Assembly (NCBI GenBank): GCA_965237965.1
Contig: CBDEGT010000001.1
Coordinates: 62,001-126,000 of the forward strand
Reading direction: 5' to 3'
Length of the DNA: 64,000 nucleotides
Source of the DNA: UBA2988 sp965237965
Lineage (GTDB): Bacteria; Gemmatimonadota; Gemmatimonadetes; Longimicrobiales; Gaopeijiaceae
Part shown: positions 8,239-17,211 of the stretch, one piece after another
Layout of the letters: the number at the start of each line of letters is the position of its first letter
Position numbering within the stretch: position 1 is the stretch's first letter
Made by a program: the position numbers and the translations under genes
The notes under the pieces: generated by a model
The model's database searches: none
What the model was told of the DNA's origin: nothing
What the model saw: the letters and a program-made list of their open reading frames with translations, nothing else

Positions 8239-10211
8239 CTAGTCGGTGGAGCTGGCCACCTCCGCCCCCAGGCGATGGACCTTGCGCTGCCGATCCGCTT
8301 CCTCCACCGCCTGCCGTATCGCCGGCGAGAGCTCGACCGCGGCGTCGAAGTCCTCGCGGCGCAACTCGTAGAGGGCGCACGGCGTCACGGCCCGGCAGGT
8401 GGCGTTCCTTCGGCCGCCGTGGAGGAGCACCGCCTCACCGAAGAAGTCGCCTGCCATGAGCGTGGCGAGGTCCCGCCCGATTCCGCCCTCCAAGCGCGAG
8501 ACGCGGATCACGCCCCGCGCTACCAGGTAGAGCGAATCTCCGGTGGTGCCCTGGCGCACGATGATCTCCCCCGATGGGGCGGTTCGTCTGCGCAGTCGAC
8601 CTGCAAGGGAGAGGAACTCGGCGGTGGGGAGCCCCTTGAAGAATGGCACTTTGCGCAGCAGCTCCTCGGGCTCGACCCGAAGGTGCCTCGCCTGGCTCGC
8701 CCTCAGATCGCGCAGTTCCTGCTCCAGCTCGCTGAGCATGACCTCGGCGACGCCCAGCGGGATCACGCCTGCGCGCGCCTTCTCTTCGATCGCCTCGTGC
8801 TCAGCGTGCTTGACGAGCCGGTCGGCCAGGCGCTCCTGCATCGCCGCAACGAATTCGGGGAACTGCTCCGCGGTTTGATCGAGACGCATGCGAGAGTTCT
8901 CGAGCCAGAACAGGTAGGGCGCGCGCAGTTCTTCCACCATCTCGACGCGTGAGGCGTCACGCAGCGCCAGCTCATCCAGGTTCTGAAGCACGCGTTGGCT
9001 GCCGCGCGAACGGGCCCACGCGATCTCGTAGTCGCGCGCCGTGCGGCCGGCCCTGAGCCGCTCGGCTAGCCCGCCCATCCCGGCCACGCCGTCGAGCATT
9101 CGGTAGATCAGGGTCTCCAACCTCTCCCCGGTCGGCGGGTGCAACGTGAACTCGGGCAGACGCCCCTCGTGGCGGATCGCCTCGGTCTGCAGATCGGTCG
9201 AATGGCTGAGGTCGCGGTAGGCGCGCTCGGACAGGTGTCCTCGCGAGAACATCTCAAAATACAGCGTCTTCTCCTCGCCGAAGCAGCGAAGGTAGAGGAG
9301 GGGACGCTCCTGTTCGAAGTTGAGCTCGCGCTCACGGAGCAGAGCCAGCTCCGCTCGCAACCGATGGAGCTCCTTTACGCAGCGCTCACGCACGGCCCCT
9401 CCGATCCGCGGAGAAAAGAGGCCACCCGCCTGAAGCTCCGGGATCTGCGCGAGCGTACGTTCCTTGGCGGCGAGCAAGCCCTCGATGCGTACCACCCGAT
9501 CCGAGAGGGGCGGTACGTGCAGCCCAAGAAATCGAAGGAGCGGCGCGATCGTGAGCCCCTGCACCAGCAGCGTGAACAGGACGGCTCCCATCACCAGCGG
9601 GACCACGATCGTGTCTTTACCCGGAATGGGCGGTAGCGCGAGTGCGATGGCGAGCGCCATGCCTCCCCTCATCCCGCCCCAGAAGATCACCGTCTGATAG
9701 CGCACATCTGCCGGCTCCGCTCCCGGGAGCCTTCCAACGATGGGCATCAGGCCGAAGACGCTAACCGCCCGGGAGAGCAGCATCGCCACCACCGCCCATG
9801 CCAGCAGAGGGAGGATCGCGGCGAGCGCGCCGATGTCCACGCGGAGCCCGACCATCAGGAACACGAGCGACGTGGCCACGTCCCCGAGGTAGCTCCATTG
9901 GCCCTCCAGTTGCTCGGCCACGGAGGGCGACACCTTCGCCTTGCCCCACCCCCCGATCACGATGCCGGAGATGAGCACAGCCATCACACCGCTCACAGCT
10001 AGCCCTTCTTCGGCGACGATGAAGGCGAGGTAGGCGAGCACGGTGGTGAGTGAGATTTCGATGAACGGGTTGTCCTCAACCCAGCCGAGAATCAGGCCGA
10101 CGATCACCGCGGCACCCCAACCGAGCGCAAGCCCACCCGCGAAGACCACGGCGAAGTCCAACACCGCGGTCGCGAGCACCTCGGTCGTCACTTCGCTCGC
10201 GCCGCCGACTA
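8239..10211 (-). pseudogene. Na+/H+ antiporter with cNMP-binding domain, 3' part (split by an IS)
   Basis: The larger, C-terminal piece of a CPA1-type sodium/proton antiporter. It holds the remaining membrane helices (for example VIFWGGMRGGMALAIALALP, a conserved CPA1 segment), a long helical soluble region, and a C-terminal cyclic-nucleotide-binding domain: VPFFKGLPTAEFLSLA, GDSLYLVARGVIRVSR, FFGEAVLLHGGRRNATCRA. The gene is interrupted by an IS5-family element at 10212-11025. Removing the element and one copy of the TA duplication joins the halves in frame (LLLGILL to VGGASEVTTEV). Restored length would be about 845 residues, like the SLC9-type antiporters with a CAP-like tail. A shorter protein could start at the ATG near 10191 but would lack half the transport domain. 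Confidence 0.85.
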
Positions 10212-11025
10212 GGGCCTGTTAACACTAAAGGCCCATTTGTATTATATTGGGGCTATGAAAATCACAGAGTCCCAATATCGTCGGATAGAGGCTTGCTTTC
10301 CACGTCAGCGCGGCAATGTGAGCTTCTCCAATCTCGAAGTGCTTAACGCGATCCTGTATGTGGCCGAGCACGGCTGCAAGTGGCGCGGGTTGCCTGCGCG
10401 CTTCGGTAACTGGCATACGATCTACACCCGAATGAATCGCTGGGCCAGGGCAGGTGTGCTGGATCGTGTCTTTGCGGCCCTGCAGGACGAGCAGATCATC
10501 CGGATCAAGATCGAAGCGCTGTCGCTCGACAGTACGATCGTCAAAGTGCACCCTGATGGCACCGGCGCGCTAAAAAAAACGGCCCGCAGGCCATCGGGAA
10601 GTCGCGTGGAGGCTGGACCACCAAGATTCATATGGTTGCCGCAGATGCTCGAACCGCGATAACCTTCTCGCTATCGCCAGGCCACAACCACGACGCACCC
10701 GAAGGACGCGAACTGCTACGCATGTTGAAGCCGGTACACTCCACTGTGTCGATGATCATGGACCGGGCCTACGAGGGGGCCGAAACACGGCAATTGGTGT
10801 TGGAGCTGGGGTTTACGCCGGTCGTGCCACCCAAACAGGGCCGTGTTAGCCCGTGGCAGTACGATCGAATCATGTATCGCCGTCGCAACGAAATAGAGCG
10901 GTTATTTCGGCGACTCAAAGGCTTCAGAAGAATCTTCTCCCGCTTTGACAAGCTCGACGTGATGTTCACGGCCTTCATCCACTTTGCGCTCATCGTCGAG
11001 GCTCTCAGATAGTGTTAACAGGCCC
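10212..11025 (+). mobile_element. IS5-family (IS427-type) insertion sequence, complete
   Basis: 814 bp bounded by perfect 16-bp inverted ends, GGGCCTGTTAACACTA at 10212-10227 and its complement at 11010-11025. A TA dinucleotide flanks each end (10210-10211 and 11026-11027), the target duplication expected for this subgroup. It carries one transposase in two overlapping frames. It lies inside, and inactivates, the antiporter gene. Its own sequence is less GC-rich than the surrounding DNA, suggesting recent arrival. Confidence 0.92.
10255..11012 (+). CDS. IS5-family transposase, made by -1 frameshift
   Basis: Frame one starts at ATG 10255 (MKITESQYRRIEACFP) and carries the N-terminal DUF4096-type domain with CKWRGLPARFGNWHTIYTR and the first catalytic region LDSTIVKVH. 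A run of eight A at 10572-10579 then allows a -1 slip (reading LKK then NGPQAIGKSRGGWTTKIH), entering the second frame. That frame has the MDRAYEG segment (second Asp) and RRRNEIERLFRRLK (catalytic Glu) and ends at the TAG at 11010-11012, which already belongs to the right terminal repeat. The fused product is about 252 residues, the usual size. Without slippage only an inactive short protein is made. Confidence 0.88.
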
Positions 11026-11027
11026 TA

Positions 11028-11589
11028 GCAGGATCCCCAGCAGGAGACGCGAGAGCGCGATCGCGGTGGCGTCGTTGAAGAGGCTCTCTCCCTCCACCAG
11101 GACGGTCAGCCGCCTGGGTGCTCCGATCTGACGAAACAGCTCGGTGACGCCGACGGGATCGGTCGCGCTCAGGATCGAGCCCAGGAGGAGTGCCTCCGGA
11201 GCGGACAGCTCGAATCCCACGAGGGGGGCGCCGATCCAGAGGATGACGCCGGTGAGGAGGGTCGAGAGGAGCAGGGCGGGCACGGCCAGCGTGAGGATCG
11301 GGCCGAGGTTCTCACGCAGGTCGCGGCCGTCCATGTTGAAGGCGGCTTCGAACACCAGGGTCGGCAGGAACACGAAAAAGGCGACCGTGGGCGAGATGTC
11401 GATGCGCGCGAGGGGTGCGAGGAAGTCGAACACCTCGCCGAGCTCCGAAATCGCGACGCCGACTAGGACGAGCGCGATCGGGAAGCGGATGCCGATCCGC
11501 TTGGCCAGTGCGTTGGTGGCCGCCGCAAGGAGCAGGAGCGCGAAGACTGCCCCCACCGTCTGCACGACCTGGGCGGTCGAGTCTGCCAC
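11028..11589 (-). pseudogene. Na+/H+ antiporter, 5' part (split by an IS)
   Basis: The N-terminal piece of the interrupted antiporter. GTG 11589 is the most plausible start (VADSTAQVVQTVGAVFALLL), putting the first transmembrane helix at once. The conserved CPA1 segments PTLVFEAAFNMD, LLGSILSATDPVGVTELFRQ (with the ATDPV ion-binding motif) and VEGESLFNDATAIAL are all present. The frame runs into the IS at 11025. An ATP-independent exchanger of this type would sit in the inner membrane and export Na+ or K+ for protons. Confidence 0.85.
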
Positions 11590-11849
11590 GAATCTCCGGG
11601 GGTGCCGGCTTTCCCGGCGGGATGACGATGTGGATGCGGAATCGTGAGTGGCGCGTCGTGATCCCCAATGCGCCGCGCCAATGTCGGGAGGGCCGTGGAG
11701 AGCCGCAAGCGAGGGCGTCGTGCGGACCACTCCAGCCCTCGACGACGGCCATGCCAACGACCATATAGTGTTCGGGGGGCGGCCTGCCCCGGCGAGATCC
11801 AAGGGACACCACGCCGCGGCGTCAATTGCGCGGCCCGACCGGAGGAAGC

Positions 11850-12557
11850 ATGGAACTAAAGAGCTCGACCGGGCTCCTGGTGGTGCTCGCGCTCGGACTG
11901 ATCGGCTCGGGTTGTGCAGAGAGGGACGACGCGCAGGCCGACGCCGGGGGGGCTTCCGGCGATTCCGTCTCGCCGCCGCTGCTGCTCAACCCGCGCCTGA
12001 TGACCGACACGGCGCCGCCGATCTATCGTGCGCGCTTCGAGACGACCGCCGGAGTGTTCGTGATCGAGGTGCACCGAGACTGGTCTCCACGCGGCGCCGA
12101 TCGCTTCTATAACCTGGTGCGTGCCGGCTACTACGACAGCGTCTACGTGCACCGCGTGACGCCCGGGCTCGCGCAGTTCGGCTTCCACCCGGATTCACGC
12201 ATCAACAACCTCTGGCTGCGGAGGTATATCGGGGATGACCCGGTTCGCGAATCGAACACGCGGGGTCGAGTCACGTTCGCACACGCGGGCATGAATACCC
12301 GAGCGACGCAGGTCTTCATCAACCGCCTCGACAACTCTCGGCTGGACGAGGCGCGGTTCGCGCCTTTCGGGGAGGTCGCCGAGGGGATGGAGACGGTGGA
12401 TGCGTTCTACGGCGAGTACGGTGAGATGGCCCCCGGTGGCGAAGGGCCGAACCCTAGGCAGGCCGCCTTCCGGGGCAACGCCTATTTTAGCGAGGAATTC
12501 CCCGAGCTCACCCAGATCCTCACGGTCACGATCGAGGATGCTTCGGCCGGTCCCTGA
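11850..12557 (+). CDS. Cyclophilin-type peptidyl-prolyl isomerase lipoprotein
   Basis: 235 residues. ATG 11850 follows a GGAGGAAG ribosome site. The signal peptide ends in a lipobox (LIGSGC). The body has the cyclophilin layout: ARFETTAGVFVIEVHRDWSP, then ADRFYNLVRAGYYDSVYVHRV, GRVTFAHAGMNTRATQVFIN and FAPFGEVAEGMETVDAFY. Several residues of the usual active site (for example the FHR triad seen here as VHR, and the MANAG-like AHAGMN) are modified, as in many bacterial lipoprotein cyclophilins. It would act as a proline isomerase or chaperone for exported proteins. It is followed closely by menH. Confidence 0.85.
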   Translation: MELKSSTGLLVVLALGLIGSGCAERDDAQADAGGASGDSVSPPLLLNPRLMTDTAPPIYRARFETTAGVFVIEVHRDWSPRGADRFYNLVRAGYYDSVYVHRVTPGLAQFGFHPDSRINNLWLRRYIGDDPVRESNTRGRVTFAHAGMNTRATQVFINRLDNSRLDEARFAPFGEVAEGMETVDAFYGEYGEMAPGGEGPNPRQAAFRGNAYFSEEFPELTQILTVTIEDASAGP

Positions 12558-12569
12558 CGGCGGCCTGCG

Positions 12570-13397
12570 GTGAAGGTACGAGCGGTCGACGGGCTCGAGC
12601 TGTCGGTCTCGGTTCTTGGCTCAGGCCCGCCGCTGCTGCTGGTGCACGGTTTCGGCGGTGCGTCGGGGATGTGGGGCGAGCCGGCGCTTGCGCACCTGAG
12701 CGGGTACCGGATCCTCGCGGTGGACCTTCCCGGGCACGGGGCCAGCGACGACCCCGCCGGCGCGGAACGGGTCCGGCTCGATTCAGTTCTGGATGACCTC
12801 ACGCGCGTGTTGGACGTAGCGGGCGTACGGTCATGTCCGTGGATCGGCTACTCCATGGGTGGCCGCATCGCGCTCGCGGCGGCCGTGCTGCACTCGTCAC
12901 GTGTCACGCGCCTCGTCCTCGAAAGCGCATCGCCGGGAATCGCGGACGAGCGCGAGCGCGCAGACCGAAGAGTCCGCGACCACGAGCTGGCCACGAGGAT
13001 CGAGCGTGAGGGGGTGGAGGCCTGGGCGCAGGAATGGGAGCGGCAGCCGCTGTTCGCAGGCCGGACGAGTGCAGCGGGGCCGGCCGCAGCCGGGTTCGTC
13101 GCGCTGCGGCGGGCCAACCGCGCGACGTCCCTCGCCGCCTGGCTCCGTGGCATGGGGAGCGGGGTGCAACCGGAGTTCTGGGGCCGGCTCGCGCGGATCG
13201 ACGTCCCCACGCTCCTGTTGACCGGGGAGCACGACCGCAAGTACACGGCGATCGCAAGCCGGATGTCGCGCATGTTGCCCACGTCCGAGCAGGTCGTGGT
13301 CCCGGGCGCGGGTCACACCGTGCACCTCGAAACGCCCGCCGACTGGGGGCGGGTGGTCGCCGGATTCCTGAGCGGACCCGTCGGGACGCGCCCCTAG
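12570..13397 (+). CDS. menH: Alpha/beta hydrolase, probable SHCHC synthase MenH
   Basis: 275 residues. Oxyanion segment LLLVHGFGGASGMW, nucleophile elbow GYSMGG (Ser95), acid in LLLTGEHDRKY and histidine in VPGAGHTVHLE make a complete catalytic triad. GYSMGGRIAL together with VLESASPGI is characteristic of MenH (2-succinyl-6-hydroxy-2,4-cyclohexadiene-carboxylate synthase of menaquinone synthesis). The start is GTG 12570, 12 bases after the cyclophilin stop. No other men genes are in the window, so a generic hydrolase role cannot be excluded. The gene end overlaps the tail of the convergent Arg-rich gene by four bases. Confidence 0.75.
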   Translation: MKVRAVDGLELSVSVLGSGPPLLLVHGFGGASGMWGEPALAHLSGYRILAVDLPGHGASDDPAGAERVRLDSVLDDLTRVLDVAGVRSCPWIGYSMGGRIALAAAVLHSSRVTRLVLESASPGIADERERADRRVRDHELATRIEREGVEAWAQEWERQPLFAGRTSAAGPAAAGFVALRRANRATSLAAWLRGMGSGVQPEFWGRLARIDVPTLLLTGEHDRKYTAIASRMSRMLPTSEQVVVPGAGHTVHLETPADWGRVVAGFLSGPVGTRP

Positions 13398-14878
13398 CGT
13401 GGCCTCGGCCGCCGCACCGCGGGCGCTCGCCCGCGAGCCTTCTGGGGCGCGGGGCGAGCGCGATCGGGTGCCGCGCGGGCCTTGGGCTCCGCGCGCCTCG
13501 TGGGGGCTGCGCGCGCTGTGGGGGCTGCGCGCCTCGTGGGGGCTGCTCGCGCTGTGGGGGCTGCGCGCCTCGTGGGGGCTGCTCGCCTCGTGGGGGCTGC
13601 CCGCCTCGTGGGGGCCGAGCGGGTCGTGGGCGCCGAACGGGTCGCGCGTGCCCCGCGGGTGTTGGGCGCCGAACGGGTCGCGCGTGCCCCGCGGGTGTTG
13701 GGCCCCGACCGGGTCGTGGGCGCCGCCCGGGTCACGGGCTCCGCGCGCGTGCGCTGTCTCACCGGGCGCTGCGTGGTCGCGCGGGGTTCGGCTCGGCGCG
13801 GCTCGACGGGACGAGTCTCCACCGGTCGTGGGGCCCCGCCCCGCGCCCGGGAAGATGGCGAGGCGGTACTCGTGCCCCGAGCTGTGGGTGCCGAGGGACG
13901 ATCCGGCCGCACGGCAACAGCCGGCCGTGCCGCGCGCCCGCGGTTGGAGCCGGCTGGACGCTCGCTTCCGGCCCGCGCCGCTGGGGCCGAGGGGCGAGCC
14001 CGTCTCGTGCCTACGGCGGCCGTGGGGCGCTCGCGACCCGCGCTCGGGGCCGCCCCGCCCGTGGGACGCGCTGTCCGGGCGGGTGTCGGAGCGCGCGCGC
14101 CGGCGCGCTCGGATGGGCGCATCCTCTGCTTCGGTGCGGCTGAGGCAGCCGGGGCAGCCACAGCCCCGGCGCGCGGGACCGCTCGCCGGGTCCCGCCGTT
14201 GGTGACGACGCCCCGCGGGTCTTCCTTGAAGCGAGGCGACGCGAGCGGCGAGGGGCGCGAGGCGATCACGCCGCGACCCGTCGGCACGATGACGGTCCGC
14301 GCACGTCCGGCGAGGATTCCGCCGCCCCATCCGGACCGGGCCCAGCGCCGGTCGCGCCGCCCGTCGCGATAGCCGTCCCAGTACCAGCCCCACGGATCGT
14401 AAGCCCAGAACGGACCCCATGGTCTCCAGAACGGGTCCTTCACGTAGACGCTCACGTGCACCGTGCGCCGTCCCGGGTACTGGACCAGATGGGCGCGGCG
14501 AGCGTGCCAGCGCCAATGATCGTACGCGTGGGTGATCCCGCCGCTCCTGCAGTCATGGTAGAAGTCGAGGTGGTCGTAGCGCGCCGAACCGTGCCAGCCG
14601 TAGTAACCGCGTCCCCATCTGAGATCCCACGTACGGTCCCAGCAAAGGTCCGAGTAGATCCCGTAGGGGGTGCCGCCCGAGCGGCGCCCGACCGCGACGG
14701 TCATGCCCACCACGGCGACCCCCGCCACGTGAGCGGTGTGGGTCATGCCGACACCGACACCGTCGAAGAGGCCGTACGAGAGATCGAGCGCAAGCTGGGT
14801 GGACGACTGGCCCGCCGCGTGAGGGGGGACGGTCGCGGCGATCACGAGGGATGTGCCGAGCAGGGTGGGGATACGCAC
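13394..14878 (-). CDS. Secreted protein: Trp/Tyr-rich head, long Arg/Ala/Pro/Thr repeat tail
   Basis: 494 residues from GTG 14878, chosen because AGGAGG lies just upstream and a signal peptide follows directly (IPTLLGTSLVIAATVPPHAAGQ, about residues 3-24). Residues about 30-210 are glycine- and aromatic-rich (FWRPWGPFWAYDPWGWYWDG). The remaining 280 residues are low complexity, strongly basic and Ser/Thr/Pro/Ala-rich, ending in tandem hexapeptides such as APTRRA and APTARA and a repeated SAPNTRGARATR block. I do not recognise a family. The tail could bind polyanions such as nucleic acid, LPS or polysaccharide, which is inference. The other strand is also open here, but only because of the repeats. 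Confidence 0.7.
   Translation of the reverse strand: MRIPTLLGTSLVIAATVPPHAAGQSSTQLALDLSYGLFDGVGVGMTHTAHVAGVAVVGMTVAVGRRSGGTPYGIYSDLCWDRTWDLRWGRGYYGWHGSARYDHLDFYHDCRSGGITHAYDHWRWHARRAHLVQYPGRRTVHVSVYVKDPFWRPWGPFWAYDPWGWYWDGYRDGRRDRRWARSGWGGGILAGRARTVIVPTGRGVIASRPSPLASPRFKEDPRGVVTNGGTRRAVPRAGAVAAPAASAAPKQRMRPSERAGARAPTPARTARPTGGAAPSAGRERPTAAVGTRRARPSAPAARAGSERPAGSNRGRAARPAVAVRPDRPSAPTARGTSTASPSSRARGGAPRPVETRPVEPRRAEPRATTQRPVRQRTRAEPVTRAAPTTRSGPNTRGARATRSAPNTRGARATRSAPTTRSAPTRRAAPTRRAAPTRRAAPTARAAPTRRAAPTARAAPTRRAEPKARAAPDRARPAPQKARGRAPAVRRPRPR
13482..13730. repeat. 18-bp tandem repeats coding the hexapeptide tail
   Basis: On the plus strand units such as GCGCGCCTCGTGGGGGCT recur every 18 bases between about 13482 and 13620, with variants CTCGCGCTG and CTCGCCTCG. 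A larger unit containing GGGCGCCGAACGGGTCGC and GTGCCCCGCGGGTGTTG is repeated twice at about 13630-13700. In the minus-strand gene these give the APTRRA/APTARA and NTRGARATRSAP repeats. Copy-number change by slippage is likely. Confidence 0.75.
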
Positions 14879-15504
14879 GGGGCCTCCTGAATCGGAAGGG
14901 CTCGTGCCAACGGGGATGCACGCGACATGCCAGGAGCCTGATCCGGCGAGAATGGCTCCAACGTTGGCGTATCGCCAGGTGTAAACGAACCTGCCGCAGC
15001 GGGCTCTGTCCCATGTGCTGGACATCACGCGGGACCCTTGGTGGACAAGGGGGCTCGCGCTGGTTGGAGGCCAGTAGGGAGAGGGAAGGGGGTCGCGAGC
15101 CTACCCGTGAACACCTGAAGAAGCGGGACCGGCCGGGCTCGCGATGTCGTGCGACTTGCCTGATCCACGTTACCGTGAGAACTTGCAGAGTCCGCCCGGG
15201 CGGTACCTGTCGGCGATCCGCCGGCCCCGACCCTTGGGCGATCCATCTTCCCGCAGCGAAGGGGAGATCCCCAGGCAACTCCCGCGGGAAGGTTCCGCGG
15301 AGGGACGAGCGACCTGAGTCCTCGTCGCCGCCAGCCGTCGGTCGGGCCGCGCCGGTTGCATGCGTGAGCCGCCACCTGGCACTCGGACTTGCCTTGCGGG
15401 GAGGAGACGGCTTCGGTCGGTAGACGGCGCCTGCTCCCGGAACGACACAGATCGGGCATCCGCCCGAGTCTCGTCCACTAGACCAGAGCTACGACGACCG
15501 AAGA
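14879..15504. other. Gene-free stretch before rho
   Basis: No open frame here has both a start and recognisable protein character. The region should contain the leader and promoter of rho (plus strand) and of the Arg-rich gene (minus strand; its AGGAGG site is at about 14884-14889). I could not identify a convincing sigma-70 promoter or a known riboswitch. Confidence 0.5.
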
Positions 15505-16647
15505 GTGAGCACGCAGGAATCGCTTGGGATCCTTGAGGTTCTCGGGAGCGGGTCCGGATTCGTCCGCCGCCGGGAAGCGGGCTACATCCCGAGCAACGAC
15601 GACATCTACGTCGGCGGCCGTGTCATCCAGAAGTTCGGACTGCGCACGGGGGACGAGTTGGCGGGTGAGGTCGGCAAACGGCCCAAAAACGGCAAGAGCC
15701 CTCCCCTCGTCCACCTCGGCAGGGTCAACGGGAAGGAGCCCGAGGAGGCGGGCCGGCGCCCGGACTTCAACCGGCTTTCGGCCATGCACCCCGACGAGCA
15801 GCTCCGTTTCGAGTGCGGCCGCACCGTGCGAGGTCAAGCGGACTACACGAATCGGGTGGTCGACCTGTTCTGCCCGTTCGGCAAGGGCCAGCGCGCGATG
15901 ATCGTAGCGCCGGCCAAGGCTGGTAAGACGATGGTGCTGCAGGCCGTGGCCGAGGGGATCGTCACGAACCATCCCGAGTGCACGCTCTACATCCTCCTGG
16001 TGGACGAGCGTCCCGAGGAAGTGACCGAGATGGAGGCGTGTGGATTCGGTGAGGTCGTCGCTTCGACCTTCGACCGCTCGGCCAATCGCCACACCGCGAT
16101 CGCGGAGGTGACCTTGGAGCGTGCTCGCCGGCGTGTGGAGATGGGCGAGGACGTGGTGATCATTCTGGACTCGATTACGCGGCTCGCGCGCGCGTACAAC
16201 ACGGTGGAGGAAGGGAGCGGTCGCACCCTGTCCGGAGGCCTCGACGCGAACTCGTTGGAGAAGCCGAAGCGCTTCCTGGGCAGCGCCCGCAAGATCGACC
16301 CGCGTCAGGGTGGCGGATCGCTCACCATCGTCGCCACCGCGCTCGTGGACACCGGGTCACGCATGGACCAGGTGATCTTCGAAGAATTCAAGGGCACCGG
16401 TAACAGCGAGTTGGTGCTGTCGCGCGAACTGGCGGACAAGCGGATCTGGCCCGCGATCGATCTCTCGGCCTCCGCCACCCGTAAGGAGGAACTCCTGCTC
16501 ACGGACGACGCGCTCGCGCTCTCGCGCGCGATGCGGCGCCAGCTCTCGGACATTCCGGCCCCCGACGCCATGACGGAGCTTCTCGGGGTGATGAAGCGGA
16601 TGCCGACCAACAAAGAGCTGCTGGAGTACTACCGGGCGCGGGTGTAG
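15505..16647 (+). CDS. rho: Transcription termination factor Rho
   Basis: 380 residues, an RNA-dependent hexameric helicase that ends transcription. The RNA-binding cold-shock-like domain (GILEVLGSGSGFVRRREAGY then PSNDDIYVGG) begins almost at the N-terminus, so the N-terminal helix bundle of longer Rho proteins (E. coli 419 aa) is absent. P-loop APAKAGKT, Walker B VVIILDSITRLARAYN (Q-loop included) and the R-loop segment EFKGTGNSELVLSR are all intact. The start is GTG 15505. The downstream gene is convergent and only a few bases away, so no room exists for a separate terminator. Confidence 0.96.
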   Translation: MSTQESLGILEVLGSGSGFVRRREAGYIPSNDDIYVGGRVIQKFGLRTGDELAGEVGKRPKNGKSPPLVHLGRVNGKEPEEAGRRPDFNRLSAMHPDEQLRFECGRTVRGQADYTNRVVDLFCPFGKGQRAMIVAPAKAGKTMVLQAVAEGIVTNHPECTLYILLVDERPEEVTEMEACGFGEVVASTFDRSANRHTAIAEVTLERARRRVEMGEDVVIILDSITRLARAYNTVEEGSGRTLSGGLDANSLEKPKRFLGSARKIDPRQGGGSLTIVATALVDTGSRMDQVIFEEFKGTGNSELVLSRELADKRIWPAIDLSASATRKEELLLTDDALALSRAMRRQLSDIPAPDAMTELLGVMKRMPTNKELLEYYRARV

Positions 16648-16650
16648 GGC

Positions 16651-17211
16651 TCAGCGTCGAGAAGCCAGCCCAGCCAGCCGCTGGAGCGCGTTCTCCATCT
16701 GCGCGCCCTGCATCCGGTCCATCCCACGGGCCATGTAACCGAGCAGCGGGTTGGAACCGAAGTCGCCTCGTTCGTACCAGGTCACTCGGGTAGCGCTTCC
16801 CTCCAGTTCCAGCCGCAACACACCCTCCGTGACCAGGCTTCTGTCCTGCACCCGCACGCGGTAGTGCACCTCTCTGTCAAGAGTCGTCGCCAGGATCGTG
16901 AAGCTCCCGTCGCCCAACTCGGGATGATCCCACGCGCGCGTTGCGCCCGGCCCGCGATCGGGACCCGAAAAGGTGGGGGTGACGTCGCCGAGAGGCGCCC
17001 ACTCGTCCCAGCGACGCGGGTCGTCCAGCCAAGCGAAGACCACGGTTGGCGATGCTTCCACGAGCGCGCTGCGCTCGGCCTCCCAGGTTCCGGGAAGGAG
17101 GAACCCCACAGCCAACGCGGCGATCAGGACGGTCGCGGCAACAGCGAGCGCCTTGAGGGGGAAGCTGAATCGGAAGTCCGCGCCGGCCGACCCCCCGCCC
17201 ACTTCCCTCAT
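16651..17211 (-). CDS. SRPBCC-family (polyketide cyclase-like) membrane-anchored protein
   Basis: 186 residues. One N-terminal transmembrane segment (ALAVAATVLIAALAVGFLLP) is followed by a START/SRPBCC-like domain: ALVEASPTVVFAWLDDPRRWDEWAPL, VTPTFSGPDRGPGATRAWD, LRLELEGSATRVTWYERGDF. Such proteins bind lipids or hydrophobic ligands; they are often annotated polyketide cyclase/dehydrase without proof. ATG 17211 overlaps the stop of the upstream GDSL hydrolase gene (ATGA), so both are probably co-translated. The substrate is unknown. Confidence 0.8.
   Translation of the reverse strand: MREVGGGSAGADFRFSFPLKALAVAATVLIAALAVGFLLPGTWEAERSALVEASPTVVFAWLDDPRRWDEWAPLGDVTPTFSGPDRGPGATRAWDHPELGDGSFTILATTLDREVHYRVRVQDRSLVTEGVLRLELEGSATRVTWYERGDFGSNPLLGYMARGMDRMQGAQMENALQRLAGLASRR

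Noticed and set aside
7820..8380. Arg/Asp-rich minus-strand frame downstream of the antiporter
   Set aside because: No start of its own, overlaps the antiporter end in another frame and shows only biased composition.
13399..14372. Long plus-strand frames antisense to the Arg-rich gene, coding VGAARLVGAARAVG-like repeats
   Set aside because: They mirror the 18-bp repeats of the minus-strand gene, which has a signal peptide, AGGAGG site and non-repetitive head; the antisense frames have none.
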